From the NCBI GenBank assembly GCA_007570785.1, contig ML662442.1, positions 29,895,681-29,959,680 on the forward strand: a stretch of 64,000 bases of DNA, written 5' to 3'. Within the stretch, counting starts at the first letter, position 1; the number at the start of each line of letters is the position of its first letter. The translations under genes were made by a program, and so were the position numbers. The notes beneath the pieces are model-generated. The model did not search any database and was not told where the DNA came from. It worked only from the letters and a program-made list of their open reading frames with translations. Positions 36,261 to 49,688 of this stretch are shown here, in pieces. Source of the DNA: Antilocapra americana (Eukaryota > Chordata > Mammalia > Artiodactyla > Antilocapridae).

Positions 36261-38364
36261 GGCCCGTCTCCTCTCGGAAACCTGGTCACCGCCCAGCAGT
36301 CCTCTGGAGGACACGTCCTGCCAGAGCCAGTCGATCTTTGAGCAAGAGGGGGTGTCAATCCGTTTGCCTGTGCCTGGCCTTTTCGGGGAAAATTTGGGGT
36401 TTGCCGCGCTGGGTGTGTGAAGGGAACTGTTTACTAAGGCAGAGCCATCTCATGCCTGCATCACTTGAAAGTTGTCTCGGAGCCACCAAATTAGAATAAA
36501 TCGTCCCCTGATTAGGAGTGTAAAAAATAAGACTTGGTTATCTGACATTGACAAGTTACATGACGTTGGCTTTTTTTTTTTCAGGCGCTTTAATTTAATC
36601 TTAATTGTGTTTCAAACCACCCACCTCCCCTCCCCGCGCCCTAGAAGCTGCAAGTTATATGGATCATTTATCCAGAAAAAGCCGACATATGTACATACAC
36701 AAAAATTTTCTTGCAACTCCAGGTGCTTCTAGGACTCCTCTGTTAGGTAACCTTGTTACACAAAATGTTTGAGCTCTACTTGTGTAACTGACATTTTGGC
36801 ATACATTTTCAAGGCGATTTGCAAACAAAACAAAAAAGTATTGGGAAGTGTTTTTTTGTTGGTAGTATTTTTGCTATTTAAAAAATATCAGACACAAACT
36901 CAAGATTTCTATTAAAATTTCAAATAATGCAGTTCTGTGATACTTTAGAAATTTGTGATGTTTTTTTTTTAGGCAGATAATTTTCTCAGGTTTTTTGAGG
37001 GTGTAATTGACATTTAGAAATTGTAATATACTTAATATGTGCATCTTGGTTTTGATATATACATGTGTATATACACATTGTGAAGTGATCTCCGCAGCCA
37101 ACTAGTTGACCTACAGTTAAGTTTTTTTGTGTCATGTGTTTGGTTAGAAAACTTTAAGATTTACCCTCTTAACACATTTCAAGCATATAATAATACCCTG
37201 TTGACTGTAGTGGCATAGTGTACCATTAGATCTGGACATAGATAAACTTTCAAATTCAGAGTTAGATTTGAAATTGTTCTCTTAAATTTGGTCCTTTACT
37301 GCTTTTGGAAATAAGAGAATTTAATGTAGGCATGAGTTTAGTAAAAAAGAAAAAATGTAGGAAATTATTTTCTCTATAATGTATACCATTTGTCCTAAGA
37401 GGAGGAGACAGGAGTTGAGAGGTTTCTGGTGCTCATTGGGTATTTACACATTCTGCAATCACAGTAACTTCAGTCAGTGAGAAGGCACTTCATTATCCCC
37501 AGAGGCTGGAGGGAGTGGTTTCAATTTATCTGTACATGTCAGAAGCCATCTGTAATGTCTTTGCAAACCAACCTCTTAAAATTTATTTGTTATAATAACA
37601 TGTTTAAAGGCATAATATCATCCAAGCATTGTATCCATTTATTCCATTGTTTTTTATGGAGAAGAAAACATCATGGTACTTAGAAATTGTTAATTAACTG
37701 AAGAAAGGACTTGGAGGTTATATTGCAGCCTCTAAACCTTTGCTGTGGCAAAGAATGTAGTGGAAGAAGATGCTTTATAAATACTATCCAAATTTAGTAA
37801 ATTCGGACAGTATATCTTTACAACACATTTATTTTATCTAACCTTTGATAGTAATAAACCTTTGGTAAGTCAGGGCATGTCTTTCCAATACAGTTTTTCT
37901 TCAGCTATATGCTAAGAATAGCTTACTGGTACAGAATAGTAATGTAATTATTTATGTTTATTCTCTTCTTAAGCAAACCTTTAAAATTATTTTTGTATCT
38001 TACTTTATACCTCATTTGTAAAACTAAATGTGGTTTCTTTAGCAAATGAGCAGGTGGTGAAGGTCAAAATAATGACCTCTTAGTTGGTTCATGTAGGCAT
38101 TTTTTTCATTAGAATTTAAAGAAAATTTGTATATTTGAAACACTGCCCAATATTACCTTTTGACTACCTTGAGTGATTTTAGAGCTTTTCTGAAAGCAGA
38201 AGGAACCAGTCTTCTGACTGAATTTATTAGCAATCATTTTGGTTTTGAGGGCCAGTGTTAACACAGGGATACATAAATAATTTCTAGTATTTAAATGAGT
38301 TTGTCTCAATATGTAGGTTGATTCTAGATGTCCGAAAACTAGTTTGTTTATACAGTTATGTAAC
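36261..38364. other. Intron 1, proximal part
   Basis: Largely unique AT-rich intron. 36985-37240 resembles the reversed 3' end of an L1 ('gtgtaattgacatttagaaa', 'cactagttgacc'-like words). No exon or RNA gene seen. Confidence 0.55.
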
Positions 38365-38540
38365 TAATCTGCCTGCTAGTGCAAGAGACACAGGTTCGTT
38401 CCCTGGGTCCAGAAGATCCCCTGGGGAAAGAAATGGCAACCCACTTCAGTATTCTTGCCTAGGAAATCCCATGGACAGAGGAGCCTGATGGGCTACAGTC
38501 CGTGGAGTTGCAAAGAGTTGGACACGACAACTAAACAGTA
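38365..38540 (+). mobile_element. Bov-tA SINE, head truncated
   Basis: Starts within the tRNA-like head at 'aatctgcctgctagtgcaag' and runs through 'ggcaacccacttcagtattc' to 'gttggacacgacaactaaac'. The first part of the head is missing. Confidence 0.92.
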
Positions 38541-38894
38541 GACAACTAAACCAGACTAAAGACAAAACCAAAGATAACATAGAACCAGTTCTAAAGAATT
38601 GGAGATAACTTTCTTTTTAAGGTAATGGCAATTAAAACAAGTAGGAATAATTAGTGGGGATGGAAAGTACTGAACTTCGGACCTTTGCTGTAGGATTTAA
38701 TTTTGCTTTGGCTTTATCCACCATTTTTCAGCTTTGCAAAGATAACTGTTATAAGCGAAAGTAAAATGAGTGTTTTCTTATATTCCCATGCAAAGATCAA
38801 GCAAAAGTGCCCCTCCCCCCATTTTGATTGGCAAGTATGGTTAGAAAGCTTATTTCATTTTCCTTTGCCTGCTTTTATTTTATTTTTTTTTTCA

Positions 38895-39090
38895 AACTTT
38901 CAACTTTTTTTTTGTATTGGGATATAGCTCATTAACAATGTGGTAGTTTCAGGTGAACAGCGAAGGGATTCAGTCATACATGTATATGTATCCATTCCTC
39001 CCTAAATCCCCTCCCATCCAGACTGGCGCCTAACACTGAGTAGAGTTCCATTAGCTATATAATAGGTTCTTTTGGATTATCCATTTTGAA
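38895..39090 (-). mobile_element. L1 3' fragment (antisense)
   Basis: 'ttgtattgggatatagctca', 'gtggtagtttcaggtgaaca' and 'ctgagtagagttccattagc' are the reversed 3' UTR words of artiodactyl L1s. Confidence 0.75.
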
Positions 39091-40224
39091 TATATAGAAG
39101 ACTTAATTTTAAGTAGAACATGTGTTATGTTTTTTATGATTTGGTTGAGTGTATTTGACAATACTCCATTATTCAAAACGTATAATAATTTCAAAGTTGG
39201 ATGAGAGATGGATGTATTTCCCTTAGGTTTTAAATATCTGGTATGATACGGTGATATTTTGAGTACTTGCACTTAGTTATATTGAATTTGTTGCTTTTCA
39301 TAAATCATACTTTCAAAATATTAATATATTTAATCCTTAAAACATTTGGAGGTAGGATATGACAGTTTTAAAGTATGCTAAAATTAAAATGTTATGGAAA
39401 ATACCTACATGATCCGAAGAAGTGTCATTTGTTCAAGTGCCTCAAGCCTTCAGCGCCTCACTGCCTTTCCCTAGTTGATGCCTGGCTATAAGGTGTTTAG
39501 TGAGGTCATAATGATGGTGGTAGTAACTGGTATGATTATGTCAAATACCAAGTCTTTCTGTGGTTTTGAATTAAGTGAACCCAAAAGTACAATGATGCCA
39601 ATGAAACATAACTCTTCTGCCTAAACTCAGTCGAGCATGGTCTTCTATAACAGGCTCTCAGGGATAAGTCCTTAATCTCAGCTTTAGTAATGACTTTTGT
39701 GAAATGAACCTGATTATTACTGATAGCTTCTTGGCTTGATGAAGGTGGTAAACTAATCTGAGGCCAGGCAATAAATGGTGAGTTGACAGCCTCTGTTGTG
39801 AATGTTTCTGTACATTGAGAACAGAAGGTATTTTACAGTCTCGGGTTTCCTGACTGGATTAGATGTGACTATGTGTACTCTGAGAAGATGAAGTGAAGGC
39901 TCTCAGATTTTACTGCATTTTATCTTAATTAGATCCCTCAAATTGTGTATTAAAAGTGAATAATGCAATCATTTAGATAACTTCTAAAGCTATAATGAGA
40001 TGCTAATTATTATTATTACTTTGAAGATGTATATATTTACACTGGCAAAATAATATTCTGCAGAGTGGAATTTATTGTATACGGTCATTTTAAGAATGGG
40101 GACAATCAACATAAAAGAACATCAAATTGTTCTTCATACTAATATTTTACTTGCACTTTCTATTTTTCTTTAATTAAAAAAAATTCCTTGCTGTTACCTA
40201 GCATAGTGCTTGGCACATACATAA
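39091..40224. other. Intron 1, unique stretch
   Basis: No repeat or exon recognised with confidence. Confidence 0.5.
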
Positions 40225-41540
40225 CTACTTGGTAAATGTGAGTCATTCTTTCAGTATGTATTGTGTGGTAGGCATTGTACTGGCCTCTGGGAGTACAGCG
40301 TTCACCAAGAAATTTCCCAGCTCCAAGGGAACTTACATGCTAGTATGGAGGAAACAGTTTGTAAGTAAACCAACAACACGATCATTCAGCTAATGTTAAG
40401 TACTATGAAGAAAAGGGAGCTGTGTGAGATGATACAGGATGGGTGGATCTGGGTAGACCAGGCCTCTCTGAGGAGGAACATTGCTCTGAGACCTGAGTGA
40501 TGAGAGGGAGCCAGATATGGGGGCAGGAGTGTTCAGGCAGAGGGTGTACAAACAGCTCCAGGGAGGAAATGAATTTGGGGAGTTTGAAGACCATCAGTGA
40601 GCCTGGAGCATAGTGACCAGGGATATGAGGTGAGGGAGTCCTGTAAGAATTTGCAAGAATTTTAGGTTCTGTTCTTTGTGAGGGGAAGGCAGTTGTGGAT
40701 GGTTAGGGAGATGACTGTTCAGATGATTGCCGTGGTACTGCAAGGCAGACCTGGTTTTGTGTTCTAGGTACTGGGGAGATGAAGCAGACGTTCACCATCC
40801 TTGGTGTTCAGATAGGTCACTCCTGGCTGTTTTGTAGGGGGAGGAAATTGTGGTGGGATGGGGAAAAGATTGATAGTAGAGAAACTGGTTAATAGGTCAT
40901 TGCAGTGACTGAGTGAAAGATGATGGTTTGGATTAGAGCGGTAAGAGTGGACTGGAGCGAACAGAATGAGTCTGGAGTATACTTGAGAAATAGAGCTGAC
41001 AGGATTTACTGACGGTTTGGAGGTGGCACGTGAAGAAAAGAGGAACCAAAGATGAAGTCTTAGTGGTGGCTTCAGTAATTGTAATGGATGGTAGTGGCAT
41101 TTCGTAAGGTGGGGAAGGTGAGGAAGTCAGTGGAATTAAGAGTTCTGTTTTAGCCGTGGATGGAGTTTGAGATGTGTTTTAGAGGTTCATGTTTTAGAGG
41201 TGAGATGTTGGGCATAGAAGTCTGGACCTCTGTGGGGAGGTGGGAGAGCTGGAGGTAGAGAGTTTGAACATGGTGTTTAAACACGATCACAGAGAGTATC
41301 CAGAAGACAGCAGAGGTTAACGTTTTCTAGTCAGATAGAGGAAGAAGATCCATCCAGAGAGAGACCGTGAAGGAGCAGCCACCAGTGAGGTAGGAGTGAA
41401 ACCAGGAGAGTGTAATGTTTCAGAGGAGAGGAGACTGAAGGAAGGAGTCAAGAGTCAGAAGTTAACCTTCTGGAAGAGTCAGAGTCACCTGCTTCCTAGA
41501 GGCTAAGTAAGATGTGACAGAAGAGAATAGATCCGTGCCA
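40225..41540 (-). mobile_element. L2 LINE, 1.3 kb relic (antisense)
   Basis: A long purine-rich block. Successive words ('ggcctctctgaggaggaaca', 'ctgagacctgagtgatgaga', 'gtaataggtcattgcagtga'-like, 'gaggctaagtaagatg') follow the reversed L2 order from its 3' end into ORF2, where the family encodes a CR1/L2-type reverse transcriptase. The frame is destroyed. The longest L2 copy in the window. Confidence 0.8.
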
Positions 41541-43374
41541 CTGCCTAGTTTTAGTGAGAGATTTAAAAATTTTAGACTAGTAGGGATTAAAGATCCTCTA
41601 AACCAGTCAGCCCATTTTATTGGATTTATAGGATTGGTACAAAAGTGCTTAGTAAGTGTTTGGGTCACTGTTCTTTGCCCTTACCACTTAATCAAGCTCG
41701 GGTGACCAACTCTTTGGGTTTGCCTGGGACATTCAGTTTTGAAACTAGGGGTAGTGTCTCCTGGGACTCCTTACACTGCGCAGTGGCTGAAGCTTGACTA
41801 TAGGATTCTGCCTAGGGCATCTGAACTGGGTAAAGTTTTAAATTACTTTAAAGAGATTTTAAATTACTTTAAAGAGAGTAGATTTAAGATCAGGAACTTT
41901 GTTTTATTCCCTCTTTACATAGTAGATGTCTTCATTGCTTTATTGATGCTGTTTCAATACTAGAGTTCAGAATTCTGAAGTGAACTCTAGTTTTTAACTA
42001 ACCTTTTGAAAAAATGGGATGAAAAACCACCTCATAGACTACATGGACTACCTATCATGTAAAGTTTAAAGTTTTCTATGAGGTGATTTTACTGTCATGT
42101 AGAGGCAGAGATTGTGTGTTTATTGATCACAGTCAATATACATTGCTTTATCATGACATTACTGAAGCTTTTTTGAAGGTTTTTCATTAATTCTCAATGT
42201 CTTACCTCATTTTAAGAATAATGTACTGAGAAGTTTGACTGGAAATGAAGTTTTTAAATTTGGGGATGTTATTTTATAAATTTTCTCAAAAATTTATTTT
42301 GGAGTGTTTTGAAACTGAAGTTCTGTTTTAGTTTTGGCTCTCAAGTAATGGAAAGTTAAAGGCTGATTGAGAAATAATGAGCTTACTCTGCTTTCCTTGG
42401 AGACCAATGGCTATATGAATTTTCATTAGGTCTAGCAACTTTACTTAGCACAGTGTTTATTTTTATTGGGACTTTTATTTCTTCCTGGGTGCTGATAATC
42501 CTTCTTAAGTTTGGACTTACTTTGCTACCATGTAGAATATTTTCTCTATTAATTGATATTATGAAATATTTGCATTCAAAGACAGAGGTAAACCCCTCCG
42601 GAATACCACTTGTTATACTCCCTCCTGCTTATAGTGGTTTTATTAAAAAAAACCTCTTACTAGTTTTTAATCATACCTATTTTTTCCAGGTTATAGATAG
42701 AAACAAAGGCTTTTTGAGAGACTGAATTAATTATGTGACATTCATTCCAAATAGCTCCGAAAATACTGTTTTGAATATAGCATTTCGTGTAACCAGAATA
42801 TAAGGTAGGATATCTGTGGCCTGTCCACATATGAAATCAACAAGCACATGATTTTTTTCATAGAAAGAGATAGTCTTACCTATATAGATTGCTACCTTAA
42901 CTCTCCTGAGTTCCTTGTCTTATATGATGAGAATATTACTGGTTTGGATTCACACTTTTTATGTGAAAGGTGAACCACTTATTTATTCATCTGATCTTGG
43001 CCTTATTGAGTTAATTTTAACCTCAGCCTGAACCAACCTACTTTAAAGCTCTTCCTTGTTATACTCAAATTGAAAATAAGAAAATTTAGAATCACATTCG
43101 AAGATTGTATAGTGTTATAACTTTGGTTATGTTTTTTAAAATATGTTTTTTTTAAATATTTAAAAAAATGTTTGGTAATGTTTTTTAAAATTAGTTTTAT
43201 GAATAATTTTAATACTAATATGAATAATAGTAGTTTTAATAATAATAGTTAATAACTTCCAGATATCATTTTAATATTTAGAATGCAAAGAATACTAGCT
43301 GTTAATTACTTAAACTTCAATTTATTGAAATCCTTAAATGCAAGAAAGCCAATTAACTTAGATTGAGGTGGATT
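41541..43374. other. Intron 1, unique stretch with 21 bp tandem duplication
   Basis: Two perfect adjacent 21 bp copies (beginning ttttaaattac) lie at 41836-41856 and 41857-41877. Otherwise AT-rich unique intron with no exon seen. Confidence 0.6.
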
Positions 43375-44865
43375 TTTTCCCCCCAGTTTGAGATGTAATT
43401 GATATGTAACATTGTATTAGTTTAAGGTATACAATGGTGATTTGAAATATATATATAAAATATAGCAGAATTATTACCATAATAAGCTTAGTTAATATCC
43501 ATCACCACACATATTAATAGTTTTTTTCCCTTGTGATGAGAACTTTTAAGATTTACTCTCTTAGTAACTTTCAAATATACAGTATAGTATTGTTAACTAT
43601 AGTCACAATACTGTATATTATATCCCCAAACTTATTTATCTTATACCTGGAAGTTTCTGCTTTTTTACCACCTTCATCCTTTTCTCCCACCCTCCCACTC
43701 CCAGCTCCTGGAAGCCACCAGTCTATTGCCTGTCTTTGAGTTTTGTTTTGATTCTGTGTCTAAACGAGATTATACAGCATTTGTCTTTCTCTGGGTATTT
43801 GACTAAGTGTGACATTCTCAAGGTCCATTCACCTTGCAAGAGATAGCAGGCTTTTCTTCTTTTTGTGGCTGAATAATATTCCATTCTGTACAAACAGTTT
43901 CTTTAGTCATTCATCTGTTGATGGATCCTTAAGTAATTTCTATGTTTTGGCCATTGTAAATAATACAGCAGTGAACATGATGGGGGTGGGGTAGGGGATG
44001 TAGATATTAATATCTCTTTGGGATAGTGATTTTGTTTTCTTTGGATATATACCCAGAAGTGCCAGAAGTGTGGGTTGCTGGATCATATGATAGTTCTATT
44101 TTTAATTTCAGTTTGAGGCGCCTCCATACTGCCCTGTGGTGGCTGCACCAGTTTACATGCCCACCAATAGTGTACAAGGTTTCTCTTTTCTCTACATTTT
44201 TGCGAACACTTGTTATTATGTTTTTGATAATAGCCATTCTAATAGGAATGAAGATCTCATAGTGGTTCTGATTTGCATTTCCCTGCTACTTAGTGATGTG
44301 AATCACCTTTTCATGTAGCTGTTGCCCCTTGTATGTCTTCTTTAGAGAAATATTTATTTAGTTCCTTTCCTCATTTTAAATCAAATTATTATTATTATTT
44401 TTTTCCTATTGATTTATGTGAGTTAGTTCTCTGTTTCGGATATTAATCCCTTATCAGATAGATGGCTTGCAAATATTTTCTCCCGTTCAACAGATTGCCT
44501 TTTCATTTTGTTGATGGTTTACTTTGCTTTGCAGAAGCTTTTTAGTTTGATGTAGAATACTTTTCATTTTTGATTTTTGTTGCCTTTACTTTTGATGTCA
44601 AATCCAAAAAAATCATTGCCAATTCAGATATTAAGAAGCTTACCCCATGTGTTTTCTTCTAGGACTTTCATGGTTTCAAGTCTTAACATTTTTTAACCCA
44701 ATGAGTTGATTTTTCTGTGTGGTGTTAGATAAAGTCTAGTTGCATTCTTTTGCATGTGGTTGCCCAATTTTCTCAATACCATTTATTGAATGGTATTTAT
44801 TTTGGGGCCCTTTATTCTGTTCCATTTTATGTTTAGCCCTTTGAAAAATATCTTTGCCTATTAAT
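43375..44865 (-). mobile_element. L1 3' half fragment (antisense), 1.5 kb
   Basis: Continuous reversed L1 from the 3' UTR ('gagatgtaattgatatgtaa') into late ORF2: 'ctttggatatatacccagaa', 'tggatcatatgatagttcta', 'ttgatgtagaatac' and 'tctcaataccatttattgaa'. Divergence and internal gaps show an old, dead copy. Confidence 0.9.
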
Positions 44866-44867
44866 TC

Positions 44868-45056
44868 AGTTATCACAATAGCTCTAAAAGATAGATACTA
44901 CATTTTCCCCCCCTCTTTTTACATAGGAAGAAACTGAGGCACAGATTGGCTAAGTGACTTACTCAAGATTTCACTGCTTGTAAGAGTGGTTCATAACTTG
45001 AACCCAGGCAATCTAGTTTCATAGTTCACATTCTTTCCCACTATGCTATACTATTC
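44868..45056 (-). mobile_element. MIR SINE
   Basis: 'ggaagaaactgaggcacaga', 'ctaagtgacttactcaagat' and 'aacttgaacccaggcaatct' are the reversed MIR, including its tRNA-like part. Confidence 0.8.
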
Positions 45057-45619
45057 ATTCTATAATTAAAGAAAAATGAAGATAACTGGAGTCACTTACC
45101 CTAGAGATAAACAGTGCTGAATTGAAGTAGAAGCGTGGGGTGAATAACAGATACCTCTGTGGTATTAGGCTTTTTTCACTTTAGCTAGTTAGTCTCCAGT
45201 GGGGTACAATATTTTCTGTTTCTGTTTTCCTGATTACTATTAATGTGGTTATTTTTCTGTGTTTTAATCTTCTATTTAATTTTTTGGTGACTTTTTTAGT
45301 GCCTTTGATGCTTATTGAACATTATTTTCCCCCATTTTTTAGGAATTTTGGCCAACAGCCCCTCAAATCACTTTTAATTATTAGTTAAAAAAATTTTTTA
45401 TAGCTTCTTTGGAAAATATTTACTGATCTTTAAATAGTTGCTTAAATGCATACTGTCTCAAGGGATAGCTTAAAATTTCCTGAATTTTAAAATAGACAAC
45501 CAACCCACCCACCAACCCTGTTTTAATCCTTCTAAAAGAATATTTTTAAGATCTAATTTTAAACCTTCCAAAATTTTATTTTATACTAGGAACCATTGGT
45601 TACCCAGTGGTTATAATGC

Positions 45620-46175
45620 TGCGTTTATTGAGACTTTGTCTTAAATGTGCAGCTCTGTGCTGGAGACTAAAAAAAGTTGCCTTTCACTGTTCCTATTTGG
45701 TGAGGAAGAAGAAAGTCATATAAATATGAGTTAATATAGATTAGTAAATGTTGTTATGGTATTTTAAATGATATATTGGGAGAGTACAAAGTAGTAGTTA
45801 TTTTAATACCCCCAGAAGAATCAGAGAAAACATTTAGAGCAAGTTAATTCTGAATCGAGACTCTTAAGAGAGAGAAGAGAAGTAGCTTGGAGTCAGAAAG
45901 GACCTGATCTCTTTGGAGGCAGTGGTTAGGTATGTGCAGCTACAGAGTGTTGGGAGCTGGAGCTGGGGAGGTAGGATTTGTAAAGTATTAGAAAATAAGG
46001 TTGCCAGTTGGTGAAGAACTTTGCCAAAGTTACGGGTTTGAGTTTTATTTAATATGCAGTAAGGAACCCACAGACCTTTGTAAGCAAAAGAATGATGTAA
46101 GTGTATTTTCTGATCATAGGGTAGAGGCTGGCTTGGGCAGCCACTCCAGCAGGAGGTCTGTGTAGCAGTTGAGCC
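45620..46175 (-). mobile_element. L2 LINE relic (antisense)
   Basis: Weakly preserved reversed L2 words ('ctctgtgctggagactaaaa', 'gttttatttaatatgcagta', 'gaatgatgtaagtgtatttt'). Ancient and non-coding. Confidence 0.5.
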
Positions 46176-48764
46176 AAAAGACATAGTCTGTGACAGTGGG
46201 AAGGAGAGGAGAAGTCTAACTCAGTGCATACTTCTAAAATGGACTGAAGAGTTTCAGAAACTGATTAGACATATGAGATAAGGAAAAGAAGGTTTTTGGT
46301 TGTATTCTCTGGGTTTATTTCTTTTTAACTTGGTTTCTACCGATAATAGAATGGGGCAGTTGAAGGCTACTGTTCTGAAGTTTGTGCAGAAGTACTTTGT
46401 AGTTGTTAACATTTCAGAGATGTTGTATCATGAGATTTGTTTATCTTATGTCAAATAAGGGTAAATATGCTTTGATATTTTCCATTTTGTTTTGTTTTAT
46501 TAAAAAGGGTTGGTCTCAGTGCACTGAATGGGTGATAACCTGCATTTAAGAAAAGCACTGTAATTTGTATGCATGGTTTTTATTATATATTCAACTTTTT
46601 ATTTAAAACTATAAATCTGCTTTGTCAGTTTTTTTTTTTTTGGCGTAGTGTTGTCATTTTTAAAATTCAGTAAGGTTAGTTCTTCTAAATGCTGTTACAG
46701 TTGTGTTAACATATTATGGAAGACTTGATATTGTATGAATTTTTGCTTCCAATTTAGAAAAGGAGCTTCAGAAAGAATATAAAATATAATAGGTAACTTA
46801 TTCATTTGATGTTCATCTTCCTGTTTTTTCCAATGTGAGAAATATTAATAGTTATTAAATAAGTTAATATTTAGTATTTTATTTAGTATTTAAATACTGG
46901 ACATTTAATATTTAATGCTTTAGTATTTTATTTAAAATAATTGAAATTGGTGTTAAAAAATGTCTTCCAAAGAGAAGTCCCAGTGCATGGTGTTTTGGGA
47001 ATTTTTGCTGTTCTTATAGAAATGCTCTTTTCTCCAGGGAGAACAGATTCTACATAGTCATTGAGTTACTGTAATATGATAGGACCTAGATAAGATTTTA
47101 TTTCAGAGATCACTGAGCCTTATTTTAAGTTGTTTTTAAAGTGCCCATATCTAGAAATTGAGTAAGTCCCATTTTAGTAGTGTAGTCTTAAAACAATTGG
47201 GTGACAAAATTTTCCTTATATCACTTGTTAAGCGTATTCATGTCATGTCTAGTTCTGACTGCTTTGTGATTCTGGATTATGTTGACTAGAGATACAGCAT
47301 GTCATTCTTCTTAAGTTGAATTCATTCAATCTGAATTAAAGCTTAGAATGTTATTTTAATCATGACATTTTGTTAATTATCTCCAGTGTTCTCGGCATAT
47401 AAAATACCATGTCCTTTAAAAAAACTGTAGTTATATTTAAAGGAGAAGACAAATGTGAATGCAGCCTGGAGGAGATAGATCAATTTCCATAGATAATTCG
47501 GTCATTTCATGATACTTCTGCCATTTTGGGAAATCTGAATGAATCTCTTGTTCCTTTAAAAGGAAAAGTTTAGCAAAAATAAGAGCATTGTGAGACTATC
47601 ATAAGTAAATTAAAATGTCTTACTGATTTAAAGGAGTACGATGCTGTTCTGAGTAGGACATGTTTTCCCCACTGACGAATCAAATGATTTGTCTGACATG
47701 ATTGGACTTATGCTTTCTTTTTCTAAAGCTCTTTTGATGAGGATACCTTCCTATGAAAAGTGCACCGGTCTTTTGTCAAAGTGTCTGAGTTACTGTGTTT
47801 CCCTGGCAGACTCTCCTACAGCTTTATAAACCTTCGTAATTTGTTTCTCCTACTGGGCTAAATTAATTGTGGTATTATTGAAACATACTTGTAGTTATCA
47901 ACCAAAACAAAGAACCAATCTGTTCTAAATTCTTTATTTTGAATTTGAAGAAATTGTTTTCCTTTTAAGTGTAGAAATCTAATTCATTTTATAAACATTA
48001 ATATGTAATTTTGGATTTTTGAACATTTAAAAAAAAAGTTATGGTACTTTGATTTACGTGTTAGAATGTACCCATTTTGTTCCAAAATTGGCCATATAAG
48101 TTGGGTACCCTTTCCAGGAAAACATATCTCCAAAGGCTTTCATTAATAGTTACTTAGCACAGGTATAGAGTCACTGAGGTACTTAATAACTAAATTATTT
48201 GGTTTGTTATTGGTGGGGGTTAAGCATTAAAAAAATAAAGCCTATTTTTCTGATTATTAAAATAATAATACAAAGCATAAGAGTCAAATTACCAATAATC
48301 CTACCATCTAGGAAAAACTGCAAGTAGTATTTTGATGTACTTCTTTCCAGTTGCTCTGTGCATTTTTTGTTTGTTTGACTCTTTGCTATATATATGTTGG
48401 CTGCAGTCTGGAACACTGGTCCTTGCCCTTAGTGGATATTACTGCAGTCTAGAAGGAGGACAGATACTTACACAGATAACTTTAATTTGATATAGTGAAT
48501 GCTAAGCTAGAAACAGGCAAAAAAATGAGTTCAGAGAATTCCTAGAAGATATGAAATCTGAGGTTATTTGTGAATTTCCCATTTATTGCATTTTATATCT
48601 TACTTAGATTGATAATATAAGCATTTTACACTTTTTACACTTCATTATTTTAATGGCCTAGATTCTGTTCCTTTCTCCCTTTTTGGGTTTATTTGTAATA
48701 GTTCCTTATTAGAAATAATGCTTAAAAAACGTTTTAAAGACCCATTCTCCCAAATGTTGGATTC
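46176..48764. other. Intron 1, AT-rich stretch
   Basis: Mostly unique, with low-complexity TATTTA-type DNA near 46850-46940 and a possible L2 piece at 48410-48575 ('gcccttagtggatattactg'). No exon or RNA gene recognised. Confidence 0.5.
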
Positions 48765-49481
48765 TTTTTTCTTTAGCTTTATTGAGATATAATTGATAAA
48801 AAAAATTGTATTAAGATAAAAACGTGATGATTTGGTTTATGTGTACATTATGAAAGGATTCTGATTAGAGTTGATTAACATATCCATCACCTCACTGTTT
48901 ACTTTTTTTTGAGTTGAGAACACTTATGTTTTATTCTCTTAGCAAATTTAGCTTATACAGTGTTGTTAACTATAGTCATTGTATTCTACATCAGATTCTA
49001 AGACTTAGTCATCTTATAACTGAAAGGTACCCTACCAGCCTCTCCCAGTTTCCCCATCTCTTGGACCCTGACAACTATCATCAACTCTCTTTGAATTCAA
49101 TTCTTGTTTTTTAATTTCATGTATATTATACCATGCACTATTTGTCTTTCTTTGTCTGGCTCATTTCACTTAGCATGATGCTCTCCAGGTTCATCCATGT
49201 TGTTCCATATGGCAGGATTTCCTTATGTTTTATGGCTGTATAATATTCTGTTGTATGTGTGTGTGTGTCTTTGGAAAAATGTTATTCAGACTATTGTTTA
49301 TTTGGATGGTTTTTAGCTGTTGAGTTGTATAAGTTCTTTATATGTTTTGTGTTATTAACCTCTTATTGGGTATATAGTTTGCAGATATTTTCTCCCATTC
49401 CATAGATTGTCTTTTCTTTCTTTTTCCTTCTTCCTCTCTCTTTTTAAAATTTTCTTTGCTGTTCAAAAGCTTTTTAGTTTG

Positions 49482-49688
49482 TGCCATGCTGTGCTCAGTT
49501 GCTTCCAGTCATGCCCAACTCCTCTGCCAGAATTCCTCTGTCCATGACATTCTCCAGGCAAGAACACTGGAGTGGGTTGCCATGCCCTTCTCCAGGGGAT
49601 CTTCCTGACCCAGGGATTGAACCCTCATCTCTTACATCTCCTGCATTGGCAGACAAGTTCTTTACCACTAGCACCAACTGGAATGCCC
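49482..49688 (-). mobile_element. Bov-tA SINE inside L1
   Basis: Minus-orientation Bov-tA bounded by ttagtttg at 49474-49481 and 49689-49696. Removing one copy restores the L1 text 'ttttagtttgatgtagttcc'. Confidence 0.93.

Noticed and set aside
34934..36358. 474-codon open frame on the minus strand across the CpG island
   Set aside because: It lies opposite the CEP85L promoter and exon 1, is made of Ala/Gly/Arg/Pro from CpG-rich DNA, and long frames on both strands here reflect the lack of A/T-rich stop codons. No family resemblance.
35233..36420. 395-codon plus-strand open frame in the CpG island
   Set aside because: It is in a different frame from the conserved MWGRFLAPEA start, low in complexity, and reads through the exon 1 donor into intron 1.
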